59,131 bases of DNA from NCBI GenBank assembly GCA_947648215.1, contig CANSMW010000013.1, positions 1 through 59,131 on the forward strand. Reading direction: 5' to 3'. Shown here one piece after another: positions 52,155-59,131 of the stretch (position 1 is its first letter; each line of letters begins with the position of its first letter). The position numbers were made by a program, and so were the translations under genes. The stretch comes from an uncultured Clostridium sp. (GTDB lineage Bacteria > Bacillota > Clostridia > TANB77 > CAG-508). The notes under the pieces were generated by a model. It had not been told where the DNA came from. It worked only from the letters and a program-made list of their open reading frames with translations, and searched no databases.

Positions 52155-52240
52155 AAAAATTCAAAAATATTGTTGACTTTTGTATAATAGTTGTAATAAA
52201 ATTGAAATGAAAATAAAATCAAAAAAATTATAAAATCCTA

Positions 52241-52269
52241 TTGTAGTTTTTTAAGAGAAGTTGTATAAT
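52241..52269 (+). promoter_or_regulatory. Promoter of the 52.3-kb gene
   Basis: TTGTAG (52241-52246), 17-base spacer, TATAAT (52264-52269), followed by AAGGAGGGAGG before ATG 52314. Confidence 0.65.
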
Positions 52270-52313
52270 TTAAAAGATAGAATAATACGTAGGACAAAGG
52301 AGGGAGGTTTACA

Positions 52314-53237
52314 ATGTCAAAAAGCGGCATAGTAAACGTAAGAATGGTAATTACGCAAGAAAAAATCTTATCAAACATAGATAAGGTACAAAAAATGATT
52401 AATCCAAATAGTAAGAAGCAAATCGTACAATTAGATGAGGATTCTTATTTTAAAGATTTAATTGAATCGATTAAAACATATTTAATTGAATATCCAAAAA
52501 AGAAGAATTTTCCAAAAGAAGTGTATAGAGCAGCATACGGATTAGTGGAATATGCAACCAATCAATTTGAAGAAAACACAAAACAAATTGAAGAATTGAT
52601 TCGTCAAAGAGAAAAGAATATTATCCTTTCCAATGATTTAAAAGATTTATTGGCTGTAGTAGAAAATAAAGAAGAAGATTGGAAAAATGTTGTAAAAGAA
52701 GCCAAAGCAAAATTTGGTGAAGATATTACCGATACATTATCTGTTATTGGTAGAAGCAAAGTACAAACTTCTCAAAACTATGAAGATGCAGTAAAACTAA
52801 TTCAAGCAAGAATTAATAACTTAGAATCGAACCTACATATTGAAATCGATATGGAAAGAATAGAAGATCGTTCAAAAGCATTAAGTTACATTGGAATTGA
52901 AGTAGCAGATGCCTTAAAAGTAATTCCAGCACCAGTAGATAATGAGGTAACTGAAAACGTAGTACAAGAGGCTACTGTAGCAGAAACAGCAAAAGTAGAA
53001 GAACCAGTGGTAACCTTTAAAGAAGGAACACAAGTAGAAAACATTAACACAGTACAAGAGCAAGTAGAACAAGAACAAGCTACTTATCTTGAAGAAACAC
53101 AAGTAGAAGTAAAACCAACCTTATGGCAAAAAATTAAAAATAGTAAATTTGCAAAAGCAATTGGCTATATCTTTAGATTAAACACCATGAACGAAACACA
53201 AGCACTTCCAGAAGGAAGAGGAGAAAATGTAAATTAG
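52314..53237 (+). CDS. Helical protein of unknown function with acidic linker
   Basis: 307 residues, ATG 52314 after a very strong GGAGGGAGG site. The first 200 residues are helical and coiled-coil (YATNQFEENTKQIEELIRQR); residues 205-275 are a valine/glutamate/threonine-rich lin­ker, and the C-terminus ends with a basic helix (LWQKIKNSKFAKAIGYIFRL). No membrane segment. Has its own promoter and terminator. I do not recognise it; the strong ribosome site suggests it is abundant. Confidence 0.65.
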   Translation: MSKSGIVNVRMVITQEKILSNIDKVQKMINPNSKKQIVQLDEDSYFKDLIESIKTYLIEYPKKKNFPKEVYRAAYGLVEYATNQFEENTKQIEELIRQREKNIILSNDLKDLLAVVENKEEDWKNVVKEAKAKFGEDITDTLSVIGRSKVQTSQNYEDAVKLIQARINNLESNLHIEIDMERIEDRSKALSYIGIEVADALKVIPAPVDNEVTENVVQEATVAETAKVEEPVVTFKEGTQVENINTVQEQVEQEQATYLEETQVEVKPTLWQKIKNSKFAKAIGYIFRLNTMNETQALPEGRGENVN

Positions 53238-53244
53238 TAGGAAG

Positions 53245-53275
53245 GAAGAAATATGAAAATATTTCTTCTTTTTTG
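53245..53275 (+). terminator. Terminator after the 52.3-kb gene
   Basis: GAAGAAATAT-GAAA-ATATTTCTTC is a perfect 10-bp stem followed by TTTTTTG. Confidence 0.8.
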
Positions 53276-53321
53276 TTGAAAAAAGAGAAGTAATTTGATA
53301 TAGTAAGGAAAGAAAAAAATT

Positions 53322-53390
53322 AAGGGAACAAAAGTAGAAAAGTTTTGATAATAACGCTTTTAAAGTAGATTTTGTTCCTTCTAGGAAAGG
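53322..53390 (+). promoter_or_regulatory. Long-range stem in the thyX leader
   Basis: GGAACAAAA (53325-53333) pairs with TTTTGTTCC (53370-53378), enclosing an AAAAG/CTTTT inner pair, just before AGGAAAGGAAGG and the thyX start. Possibly a regulatory leader. Confidence 0.4.
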
Positions 53391-53402
53391 AAGGTAAAAG
53401 AA

Positions 53403-54071
53403 ATGAGAATTGTAGAACCATGGGCAAAAGTAGAGAAATTTGATGGAAAAGAAATAATGAGAAGAATTGAAAGAGCATGTCGCACATGTTACCGTTCAGA
53501 AGATAAAATAACAGAGGATAGTTATAAAAATTTATTAAAAAATTGCCTTAACCGTGGACATGAATCTGTTTTAGAACACGAAAAAGTAACGGTTCGAATT
53601 TATAGCGATATTGGCTCTTATAAAGATTTAACAAGACATCGTTTTGCCAGTTTTTCCGTAGAATCAACAAGATATTGTAGTTATAATAAAGATAAATACG
53701 GAAATGAAGTTTCCTTTATGAATCCAGTTTATATAGAAGATAAAGAAATGTATGAGGTATGGAAAGAAACTATGCAAGCAGCAGAAAATGGATACATCAA
53801 AATGAAAGAATTAGGCGCTACTACCGATATGTGTAGAAATCTATTACCACATTCCACAGCAGCGGAATATACCATGAGTGCCAATATTCGCGAATGGAAG
53901 CATATTTTCTCTTTAAGAGCTAACAATCATGTACATCCAGCCATTCGTCAAGTTATGATACCACTACTAAAATATTTCAAAGAGCAAATGCCAGAAATAT
54001 TTGAAGATATTCCATATGATGAAGAATTTAATAAAGATTATTATGCAAAATTAATGGTAGAAGATTTTTAG
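53403..54071 (+). CDS. thyX: FAD-dependent thymidylate synthase ThyX
   Basis: 222 residues, ATG 53403 after GGAAGG. The ThyX motif RHRFASFSVESTRY lies near residues 78-91; RACRTCYRSEDKI and RGHESVLEHEKVTV (flavin contacts) precede it, and LRANNHVHPAIRQVM follows. It makes dTMP using folate and FAD. Complete. Confidence 0.92.
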   Translation: MRIVEPWAKVEKFDGKEIMRRIERACRTCYRSEDKITEDSYKNLLKNCLNRGHESVLEHEKVTVRIYSDIGSYKDLTRHRFASFSVESTRYCSYNKDKYGNEVSFMNPVYIEDKEMYEVWKETMQAAENGYIKMKELGATTDMCRNLLPHSTAAEYTMSANIREWKHIFSLRANNHVHPAIRQVMIPLLKYFKEQMPEIFEDIPYDEEFNKDYYAKLMVEDF

Positions 54072-54088
54072 GTAAGGAGTAACAAGGA

Positions 54089-54982
54089 ATGATTGATTTA
54101 CATATTCATACGAAACATTCCGATGGAGATTGTACAGTAACCCAAATATTACAAAAAGCACAAAACGAAAAATTAGATGCCATTTCAATTACAGACCACA
54201 ATCAAATTAGTGCATATGATGAATTGGACACCATTTTTGTAGAGGACTATTATAAGGGAAAAATTATTGTTGGAACAGAATTAAAATGTGTTTATAACCA
54301 CATGCCAGTTGAAATTCTAGCATATGGTTTTAATCGCAATAAAATGCAAGAGTCAGGTTGTATTACAACTCCTCAGAAATTTTATGAAATACAGTCAAAA
54401 TATTTAGTACATATTAAGGAACAAGGAAGAAAAATAGGATTATTTTTTAATCCAGATGTGCAAATTGTAAAAGGGGAATTAGCATATGCTGCTGCTACCT
54501 TTGAAAGAGAATTATGGAAAGATAAAAGGAATATACAAATTCTTGCAAATAATGGAATTGATATGAATATGCCATTTTATAGGGAATCACAAAGTAATAA
54601 AAATTCGATATTTTATATTGATGAAACTCAAGATTATCCTGAAATGCAAGAGGTGATCGATGAAATTCATAAAGCAAAAGGATTAGCATTTTTGGCACAT
54701 TTATATGAATATCCTCTAAAAAACCATGAAGAAACTATTATGAACATTGTAAAAGAACATAATCTAGATGGTATTGAATGTTGTCATTCTAATTTTACAA
54801 AGGCACAAAGTAAATATTTAATGGATTTTTGTAAAAAGGAAAACTTATATATGTCTGGTGGTAGTGATTATCATGGAAAGGCAAAACCTAAAGTAAAATT
54901 TGCAAGAGCAGTGGAAGATAAACCAATTAAGACAGAAATCATACAAAATTGGTGTGATAGCATAGAATATTATACGAAATAG
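54089..54982 (+). CDS. PHP-domain phosphoesterase
   Basis: 297 residues, ATG 54089, 17 bases after thyX. Metal-binding PHP motifs: DLHIHTKHSDGD, SITDHNQ, VGTELKC, AFLAHLYEYP and SGGSDYHGKAKP. This is the core of small-molecule PHP phosphatases such as 3',5'-nucleotide or histidinol-phosphate phosphatases. No polymerase domain. Substrate cannot be named. Confidence 0.82.
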   Translation: MIDLHIHTKHSDGDCTVTQILQKAQNEKLDAISITDHNQISAYDELDTIFVEDYYKGKIIVGTELKCVYNHMPVEILAYGFNRNKMQESGCITTPQKFYEIQSKYLVHIKEQGRKIGLFFNPDVQIVKGELAYAAATFERELWKDKRNIQILANNGIDMNMPFYRESQSNKNSIFYIDETQDYPEMQEVIDEIHKAKGLAFLAHLYEYPLKNHEETIMNIVKEHNLDGIECCHSNFTKAQSKYLMDFCKKENLYMSGGSDYHGKAKPKVKFARAVEDKPIKTEIIQNWCDSIEYYTK

Positions 54983-55027
54983 AAGAACAAGAAAAAGGGT
55001 AAGACAAGCCTTTTTCTTGTTCTTTTT
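54983..55027 (+). terminator. Strong terminator with 16-bp perfect stem
   Basis: AAGAACAAGAAAAAGG pairs perfectly with CCTTTTTCTTGTTCTT, followed by TTTC. Closes the thyX-PHP unit. Confidence 0.8.
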
Positions 55028-55075
55028 CATATACCATAAAATCTAACATATAATAAAGAAAACAGTAGTTAGGCG

Positions 55076-56002
55076 GTGGAGAATATTCATACAATCTATG
55101 TAAAAGAATTAAGTAATATAAGTGAGATTTTTAGGGAAGATAGTAAATTACCAGTTTGGTTAAAACAGGTTGTTTTAGCCATAAAAAAGATATTTTGTGT
55201 AGTCACAATAAAGGAAAATGGTGTATGTGTCTTACCATACCGAGAGGTAAAACATTTTACAAAAATAAAATTGAGCTTATTACAAAAAGTGTTTGTTCGA
55301 ATTGATTTACCAATTGTCTTATCGAAATATTTAGATGGTGTACAGGAAGTAAAAGAAATGTTAGCTTCTTCCAAATTATCCTTCATAAAAGGAGAGAAAA
55401 TTGCAAATTATCTTTTGCTAGAAGTGTTGGAATATATTGCCAAGATGATAGGCGGGGAAGTACAAAAACAAGAAATTACGATATTAGTAGAAAAGAAAAC
55501 AATTGAAATAGAAAAAGTAATACTAGAACTTGCTACCAAAGTAAAAAGAATACAAATTGTAACACCAAACTTAAACCAGTTTGATAGGCTTGAAAATGAG
55601 TTAGAAACAAAATTTGGCATTGCCTGTACCATTAACAATAACAAACGAAAAAGCTTGGCAAAATCAAAAATAATTATCAATCTAAACGCATCCGAAAGCT
55701 ATATCAATCAATTCAATTTAAACCCATATGCAATTATTATTGATATGAAGCAAAAAATAAAAATCTACACAAAAACCTTTTGTGGTATTCACATATATGA
55801 TTATCAAATGAAAGTAGATACTATAAATTTAGAGGAAAATGTATTTGAAGTAAAAAAACAATACGAAGCAAAACTCGTAGGAAATTCCTATGAAACCATG
55901 CGAAAACAAATAGAAAAAGAAAATGCAAGAATTATCAATCTAATTGGGCAAAAGGGGATTATTTGTAGGGAAGAATATAGAAGGGTTTTAGAAAAATATT
56001 AA
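55076..56002 (+). CDS. Protein of unknown function, clostridial type
   Basis: 308 residues from GTG 55076. The N-terminus contains a helical stretch (LPVWLKQVVLAIKKIFCVV); the centre has a Rossmann-like pattern (VKRIQIVTPNLNQFDRLENE, then AKSKIIINLNA). The C-terminus is helical. No catalytic motif stands out. It has weak resemblance to shikimate-dehydrogenase-like regulators of spore formation, but that is not solid. Stands alone between two terminator regions. Confidence 0.55.
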   Translation: MENIHTIYVKELSNISEIFREDSKLPVWLKQVVLAIKKIFCVVTIKENGVCVLPYREVKHFTKIKLSLLQKVFVRIDLPIVLSKYLDGVQEVKEMLASSKLSFIKGEKIANYLLLEVLEYIAKMIGGEVQKQEITILVEKKTIEIEKVILELATKVKRIQIVTPNLNQFDRLENELETKFGIACTINNNKRKSLAKSKIIINLNASESYINQFNLNPYAIIIDMKQKIKIYTKTFCGIHIYDYQMKVDTINLEENVFEVKKQYEAKLVGNSYETMRKQIEKENARIINLIGQKGIICREEYRRVLEKY

Positions 56003-56128
56003 AAAAGTACATAGCAAATAACTTTGAGTTATCAAGCGAAAAGCTTTTACAAATTCAAATATTTAGGATTGATATTATTGCAATTATTTATAAAATATTA
56101 TATTATATAGAAAAAAGTAGGTGAACGG

Positions 56129-58181
56129 ATGATTGATTTAAACCAAGAGGTGCAGTTTGTAAAAGGAGTCGGTCCAAACCGTGCAAAGTTATTAAATAGG
56201 TTAGAAATCCATACTTTAAAAGATTTAATTACGTATTACCCACGTGACCATGAAGATAGAAGCAAGGTAACAAAAATTGCAGATGCAATAGAGGGAGAAG
56301 AAGTGCTTATTCAGGCGGTTTGCGTATCGAAAATGAGTGAAATTCGTACAAGGCGTAAGAATATGACCATTTATAAATTAATTGTAAGAGATGATACCGC
56401 AAGTGCGATTCTTACTTGGTATAACCAAAGTTATTTAAAAAGTCGATTTCATTTAGGAGAGACGTATTCCTTTTTTGGGAAAGTAACCAAAAAAAATGGA
56501 GCTGTGGAAATGATGTCTCCTACCTTTGATGATGAGGGAAAAACGAAAAATACGGGAAAGATTATTCCATTATATCCATTAACCTATCAGCTATCTCAAA
56601 ATACCATCAGGCAAATTATTGAAAATGGGTTAAACATGGCAAAAGGGTATTTGCGAGAAACGTTGCCAGAAAACCTATTGCAAGAATATTGTTTACTAGG
56701 ATTAGAAGAGGCAACCCACAAAATCCATTTTCCGGAAAATTTTGATGAATTTGCCCTAGCAAGAAAAAGGCTGGTATTTGAGGAATTACTTAGTATGCAA
56801 CTAGCACTTCTTACCTTAAAGAGCCAATATACAGGAGAAGAAAAAGGAATTGCTTTTTCCAAAGAAGCGAAGATGTCAGAGGTAATCAATAATCTACCAT
56901 TTCATTTAACCAAAGCACAACTAAGGGTGTTAGAAGAAATTGATAATGACATGGAAAAAGAAAAAACAATGAACCGCTTATTACAAGGAGATGTTGGCTC
57001 ACGGAAAAACAATTGTTAGTATTATTGCTGCGTATAAGGCAGTAACATCGGGTTACCAAATGACCATTATGGCACCAACTGCCATTTTGGCAAGCCAGCA
57101 TATGGAGGAATATAAAAAGGTGCTAGAACCATTGGGAATTACTTGTGAATTGTTAACTAGTGGTATTACCAAAAAGAAAAAAGAAGCTATTTTAGAAAGA
57201 TTAGCAAATGGCGAAATTGATGTACTAATTGGAACCCATGCTATTTTAGAAGAAAATGTAGTATTTCAAAATTTAGGCTTAGTAGTAACAGATGAACAAC
57301 ACCGTTTTGGAGTACGCCAAAGAAAAATAATTTCTGAAAAAGGAAAAAATCCAGATGTATTAGTTATGACCGCAACGCCAATTCCAAGAACGTTAGCCCT
57401 TATTTTATATGGTGACCTAGATATTTCTATAATTGATGAACTACCACCAAACCGAAAAAAGATTGATACTTTTGCGGTTACCAAAGGATTAGAACAGAGG
57501 GTAAATAATTTCATAAAAAAACAAGTAGACGAGGGAAGACAAGCCTATATTGTATGTCCATTGGTAGAAGAAAATGAGGAATTAAATTTAAAATCGGTTT
57601 TAGAACTTGCCGAGAAATATAAAACAGAAGTATTTCCAGAGTACCGAGTAGAATACATACACGGAAAAATGAAATCCAAAGAAAAAGATGCCATTATGGA
57701 GGAATTTAAAAATGGGAATATTGATATTTTAATTGCAACAACAGTAATTGAAGTAGGGGTCAATGTACCAAATGCAAGTATCATGGTAATTGAAAATGCA
57801 GAACGTTTTGGGCTAGCACAACTTCATCAGTTACGTGGGAGAGTTGGAAGAGGAGAATACCAGTCGTATTGTATTTTAAAATACCAAGGAAATTCGGAAA
57901 TCATTCGTAAACGTATGGAAGTAATGAGCAAAACCAACGACGGTTTTGTCATTTCCGAAAAAGACTTAGAATTAAGAGGCTCAGGAGAATTTTTTGGAAC
58001 CAAACAACATGGACTCCCAGAATTCAAAATAGCCAACCTATTTGAAGACATGGAAATATTAAAAATGGTACAAAGTTTAGCCATAAAAATACTAGAAAAA
58101 GACCCAAAATTGGAACAAGAAGAAAACAAATTACTAAAACAAATGGTAAAAGAAAAATTCCAAGACCGTATCGAAATATGA
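56129..58181 (+). CDS. recG: ATP-dependent DNA helicase RecG, +1 shift at CGG
   Basis: 683 residues when the C of CGG at 57002 is skipped: GAT GTT GGC TCA CGGA AAA ACA restores GDVGSGKT, Walker A motif I, exactly at residues about 287-294. The wedge domain (VKGVGPNRAKLLNRLEI), DEQHRFGVRQR (motif II), TATPIPRTL, VIEVGVNVPNASIMVIENAERFG and QLRGRVGRG are all present. Unshifted, the protein ends 6 codons later with no helicase. RecG regresses replication forks and is nearly universal, so this gene is strong evidence that the shift happens in translation. Confidence 0.9.
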
Positions 58182-58292
58182 AAAATACCTTGCATTTATT
58201 TACAAAATGTGGTAATATATGCTTATGTTAACAAAAACAAAGCATCAAAAATAGCATAATGGTATGAAATGCTATAAAACGGAGGAATTAAG

Positions 58293-58799
58293 ATGGAAGA
58301 CCAAAAGGAAAAAAGAACGGAACAAGAAAAATATGCAATGGGATTGCTGTCTCCTATTTTTCGGGAAATTAATATCAAACAAGACACAAGGGGATACATG
58401 CCGTTAGTGGATTTATTATGCTATGCTTATGCATATCCCAATGTGCCATTTCAAGAGATAATGGAAATTTTGACCAAACGAAACCATTATGTTGGCGTAA
58501 AATGGATAAAAGAAGCAGAAACAATAAAAGAAAGAGAAAAAGCAAAATATAATCTCTATCCTTCTATGAGAAGATGTATTGTTACTGCAATTGAAAGAAC
58601 AGACCAACAGACTTTAGTAAAATATGGTTTAAAGGAATTAACCATTATCCTTGGAGATGCAAATCCAGAAGAAGAGGAGAGGATTAAGAAGAAACTTTTG
58701 GAAATTATTGGAAAAGAATATGAGCAATATGACACATATGCAGAACGTGTTATTGTATTTTTTGCCAGAAGAATTCTAGAACACCTTAGAACGGTATAA
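58293..58799 (+). CDS. Helical protein, weakly Spo0A C-domain-like; contains an unshifted CGG
   Basis: 168 residues, ATG 58293 after GGAGGA. Segments such as MGLLSPIFREINIKQDTRGY and YPSMRRCIVTAIER recall the DNA-binding C-domain of Spo0A (GY..L, srVERAI), but the match is weak. At 58362 it has CGG followed by GAA in frame, and here the zero frame continues as good protein while the +1 frame hits a stop after 13 more codons. It is therefore the one CGG in the window that does not behave as a shift site. It may read as arginine, or the gene may be regulated by it. Confidence 0.6.
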   Translation: MEDQKEKRTEQEKYAMGLLSPIFREINIKQDTRGYMPLVDLLCYAYAYPNVPFQEIMEILTKRNHYVGVKWIKEAETIKEREKAKYNLYPSMRRCIVTAIERTDQQTLVKYGLKELTIILGDANPEEEERIKKKLLEIIGKEYEQYDTYAERVIVFFARRILEHLRTV

Positions 58800-58803
58800 A
58801 GCT

Positions 58804-58836
58804 AAGTCCTGTATGGAGTTTTCATACAGGGCTTTC
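58804..58836 (+). terminator. Terminator hairpin
   Basis: AAGTCCTGTATG pairs with CATACAGGGCTT (one G-U), then T. Ends the preceding gene. Confidence 0.7.
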
Positions 58837-58839
58837 TCC

Positions 58840-58868
58840 TTGACAAAAGAAGATTTTCATAATATGAT
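58840..58868 (+). promoter_or_regulatory. Promoter of the last gene
   Basis: TTGACA (58840-58845), 17-base spacer, TATGAT (58863-58868). Confidence 0.7.
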
Positions 58869-58900
58869 ATAGGTATTAAAGAAAAAGGATGTTGAAGGTT

Positions 58901-59095
58901 ATGTTAAAAATGATATTAATTGGAATAGGGGTTGTAGTAGCAGTAGTAGGTGTTATTATGGTATTTGATGCACGAAGGTTAACAGAAAAATTATTTAGTT
59001 TTGGAGACCAAAATGAAGGAACAGCAGGAATGAAAATAGTGGGTTTTATTTTAGCAATAATTGGTGCATTACTAATTTATTTTTATAAATGGTAA
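58901..59095 (+). CDS. Small two-helix membrane protein
   Basis: 64 residues from ATG 58901 (AAAGGA upstream; ATG 58889 also possible). Two membrane helices (MILIGIGVVVAVVGVIMVF and MKIVGFILAIIGALLIYF) joined by DARRLTEKLFSFGDQNEGTA. Resembles small Firmicutes membrane proteins of unknown function. It has its own promoter. Confidence 0.6.
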   Translation: MLKMILIGIGVVVAVVGVIMVFDARRLTEKLFSFGDQNEGTAGMKIVGFILAIIGALLIYFYKW

Positions 59096-59131
59096 AATTA
59101 AATTACCGGTTTTGGATAAATAAAAAGACAC

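Overview
The window is AT-rich DNA (roughly 70% A+T by eye) from a Gram-positive, low-GC Clostridia-like bacterium. Reasons: strong AGGAGG ribosome sites, sigma-A type promoters, a spoIIM gene, RemA, a YicC-RemA-RpoZ run, EndoQ, ThyX, and clostridial-type phage genes. The exact lineage cannot be read from the sequence; an uncultured gut Clostridia relative is a guess.

Layout. (1) 1-27.8 kb is the packaging, head, tail and lysis part of a siphovirus prophage: TerS-like, TerL, portal, MuF-type head protein with a zincin tail, scaffold, capsid, connectors, tail tube, gpG/gpT chaperones, tape measure, tail hub, fibres, XhlA, holin and amidase. Three blocks of non-structural genes interrupt it: 11.1-14.7 kb (zinc-ribbon and PH-domain membrane proteins, a type I toxin-antitoxin candidate, an autoregulated RHH repressor, an HNH nuclease, a BRO antirepressor), 17.9-20.0 kb (PH/SHOCT membrane genes and a broken minus-strand gene) and 21.8-23.1 kb (a Panacea antitoxin plus membrane toxin). 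(2) 27.8-29.0 kb holds a HEPN (DUF3644) gene converging on a compact structured RNA with its own promoter and terminator. (3) 29.65 kb carries a tRNA 3' end that acts as an attachment-site boundary; a similar 21-bp sequence recurs at 41.77 kb. Between them lies a mobilizable element: serine recombinase, TnpV, oriT-like hairpins, MobC, MobA, a DUF1016 nuclease, a Gabija-like pair (GajA/GajB) and a small-molecule enzyme block. (4) 42-44 kb holds an AbiE type IV toxin-antitoxin pair and fused gene remnants. (5) 44.1 kb to the end is core chromosome: EndoQ, SpoIIM, XerD, RsmE, YicC, RemA, RpoZ, a cytidylate-kinase-like protein, TetR, ThyX, PHP phosphoesterase, RecG and membrane or unknown proteins.

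The outstanding observation is window-wide. I found 14 in-frame CGG codons. At 13 of them the gene appears frameshifted by one base, and skipping the C (reading the next three bases, GGN, as glycine) restores the full-length conserved protein every time. These sites lie in the prophage (gp10-like head protein, tail hub, XhlA), the mobile element (serine recombinase twice, MobC, GajB twice) and core genes (SpoIIM, YicC, cytidylate kinase, TetR, RecG). The restored glycines include the Walker A glycine of both RecG and GajB. The same 13-mer, GAAAACGGAATGT, occurs at 9312-9324 phased as ACG GAA with no frame change and at 46804-46816 phased as CGG with a frame change, so the effect follows the reading frame and not the DNA string. 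The simplest inference is that CGG is not a normal arginine codon here: CGGN acts either as a four-base glycine codon or as an obligatory +1 shift site. One in-frame CGG (58362, followed by G) does not fit. No tRNA gene able to do this is visible in the window.

Conventional or candidate recoding is also present in the phage tail operon: a -1 shift linking gpG and gpT, and a possible +1 shift at CCC-A extending the major tail protein.
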